DNA from: Rhizobium sp. TH2 | GTDB lineage: Bacteria; Pseudomonadota; Alphaproteobacteria; Rhizobiales; Rhizobiaceae | Reading direction: 5' to 3' | Length of the DNA stretch: 64,000 bases | Assembly (NCBI RefSeq): GCF_024707525.1 | Contig: NZ_CP062231.1 | Coordinates: 806,001-870,000, forward strand | In this document: one piece after another, positions 63,486 through 64,000 of the stretch | Layout of the letters: every line of letters begins with the position of its first letter | Position numbering within the stretch: the first letter of the stretch is position 1 | Notes under the pieces: generated by a model | What the model was told of the DNA's origin: nothing | What the model saw: the letters and a program-made list of their open reading frames with translations, nothing else | Databases searched by the model: none | Position numbers and translations under genes: made by a program

Positions 63486-64000
63486 GACTGGCCTCCCATG
63501 ATTGCGGCGTACTCTCTGTCCAGCGCCGCGCTAGGATTTTCATCGCGGCTGTCGAGCGAGGCACGGCCGATCGATGCCAGTTCGTCGGCGCGGATGTTGC
63601 CGAGGATGCCCGAATGACCCTTGCACCACGCGATGGAGATTAACGGATTTTCCGTTAACGCCGCATCGATTGCCTGCCATAGATCAAGGTTCGCAACTGC
63701 CTGATTTGCTGGCTTAGCATTGGCGCCCTTGCGCTTCCATCCCTTCGACCGCCACGAATGGCGCCAGATGTTGCAGCCTTCCACGACATACTTGCTATCG
63801 CTGATGATGGTCGCCGACTCACCGGCCGCGTTCTCGGCGATCCATTCCACTGCACGGAGCAGTGCCGTCAGTTCGGCAACGTTGTTCGTGGCGATGTCTA
63901 TGCCGCCGAAGTCGTGGGCGATTTCCAGGCCATCCCGATAGGCCACGAAAGCCCATCCGCCTACGCCTGGATTTGGCACGCACGCGCCATCGGTAAATAC
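63464..64000 (-). CDS. rnhA: Ribonuclease HI (5' end outside window)
   Basis: About 178 residues are visible, reading to the right edge. Active-site residues are all present: Asp in VFTDGAC, Glu in NNVAELTALLRAVE, Asp in IISDSKYVVEG and Asp in NIRADELAS, with His in CKGHSG. It cleaves the RNA strand of RNA-DNA hybrids. A C-terminal extension of about 25 residues follows the domain. It is linked by overlaps to phage genes downstream, so it is probably a phage copy rather than the housekeeping rnhA. Confidence 0.9.
   Translation of the reverse strand, partial: VFTDGACVPNPGVGGWAFVAYRDGLEIAHDFGGIDIATNNVAELTALLRAVEWIAENAAGESATIISDSKYVVEGCNIWRHSWRSKGWKRKGANAKPANQAVANLDLWQAIDAALTENPLISIAWCKGHSGILGNIRADELASIGRASLDSRDENPSAALDREYAAIMGGQSWTSQAI

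Overview
The window looks like a chromosomal segment of a GC-rich alphaproteobacterium of the order Hyphomicrobiales (Rhizobiales). The main evidence is the collinear block murA - DUF2948 - hisD - UPF0262 - low-molecular-weight phosphatase - infA - maf - yacG - tRNA-Phe at 25.3-30.9 kb, an order I know from rhizobia and their relatives. Many small rhizobial families (DUF982, DUF6894, DUF1236, DUF4864) and CCUCCUCCC-type RNA signals agree with this. No species name can be given from sequence alone.

Region 1 (0-9 kb) holds envelope, signalling and stress genes: an acyltransferase, an SGNH hydrolase, a GGDEF/EAL protein, a BON protein, a glycine-zipper stress protein, 3-methyladenine DNA glycosylase and a large coiled-coil membrane protein. 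Region 2 (9-13 kb) is a polymer-modification cluster: a sulfotransferase, an FkbM methyltransferase and a rare glycosyltransferase-sulfotransferase fusion. Region 3 (13-23.3 kb) is nitrogen and one-carbon metabolism: a Rieske oxygenase with its reductase (GbcAB type, betaine demethylation), an Lrp regulator divergent from diaminopropionate ammonia-lyase, cobalamin-dependent MetH, and RsgA, which may be translated through a short leader peptide. Region 4 (23.3-25.2 kb) is a small accessory patch with a ParB-like remnant beside tRNA-Thr. Region 5 (25.3-30.9 kb) is the conserved core block ending in tRNA-Phe.

Right after tRNA-Phe the character changes. From 31 to about 56 kb there are many short, spaced genes, lower coding density, several genes broken by single frameshifts, and diverged duplicates. 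The cargo is stress-themed: an Hsp20 operon with a ROSE-like RNA thermometer and an RpoH-like promoter, DUF892 and PepSY-like proteins, a glycine-zipper stress protein, an SRAP protein, a stand-alone ATP-dependent DNA ligase, an RTX protein and an orphan TadG-like protein. Matches to the general stress sigma factor (EcfG) promoter, GGAAC-N16/17-CGTT-like, lie before several of these genes and before DUF982/DUF6894 genes in region 1.

From about 54 kb to the right end the content is phage-related: a decayed HTH repressor, a three-hairpin anti-Shine-Dalgarno small RNA (cuckoo/alpha-r14 type) with its own promoter and terminator, small phage genes, two large virion or ejection-type proteins (one with a lytic-transglycosylase-like domain), an Arc-like regulator, a tightly overlapping group of small genes and RNase HI, which runs off the window. 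No integrase, portal, capsid, tail or terminase gene is visible here. The most interesting items are the anti-Shine-Dalgarno RNA, the glycosyltransferase-sulfotransferase fusion cluster, the RNA thermometer operon, the stress-promoter set and the family of tiny helical proteins scattered in the island. I did not find a clearly new defence or enzymatic system.
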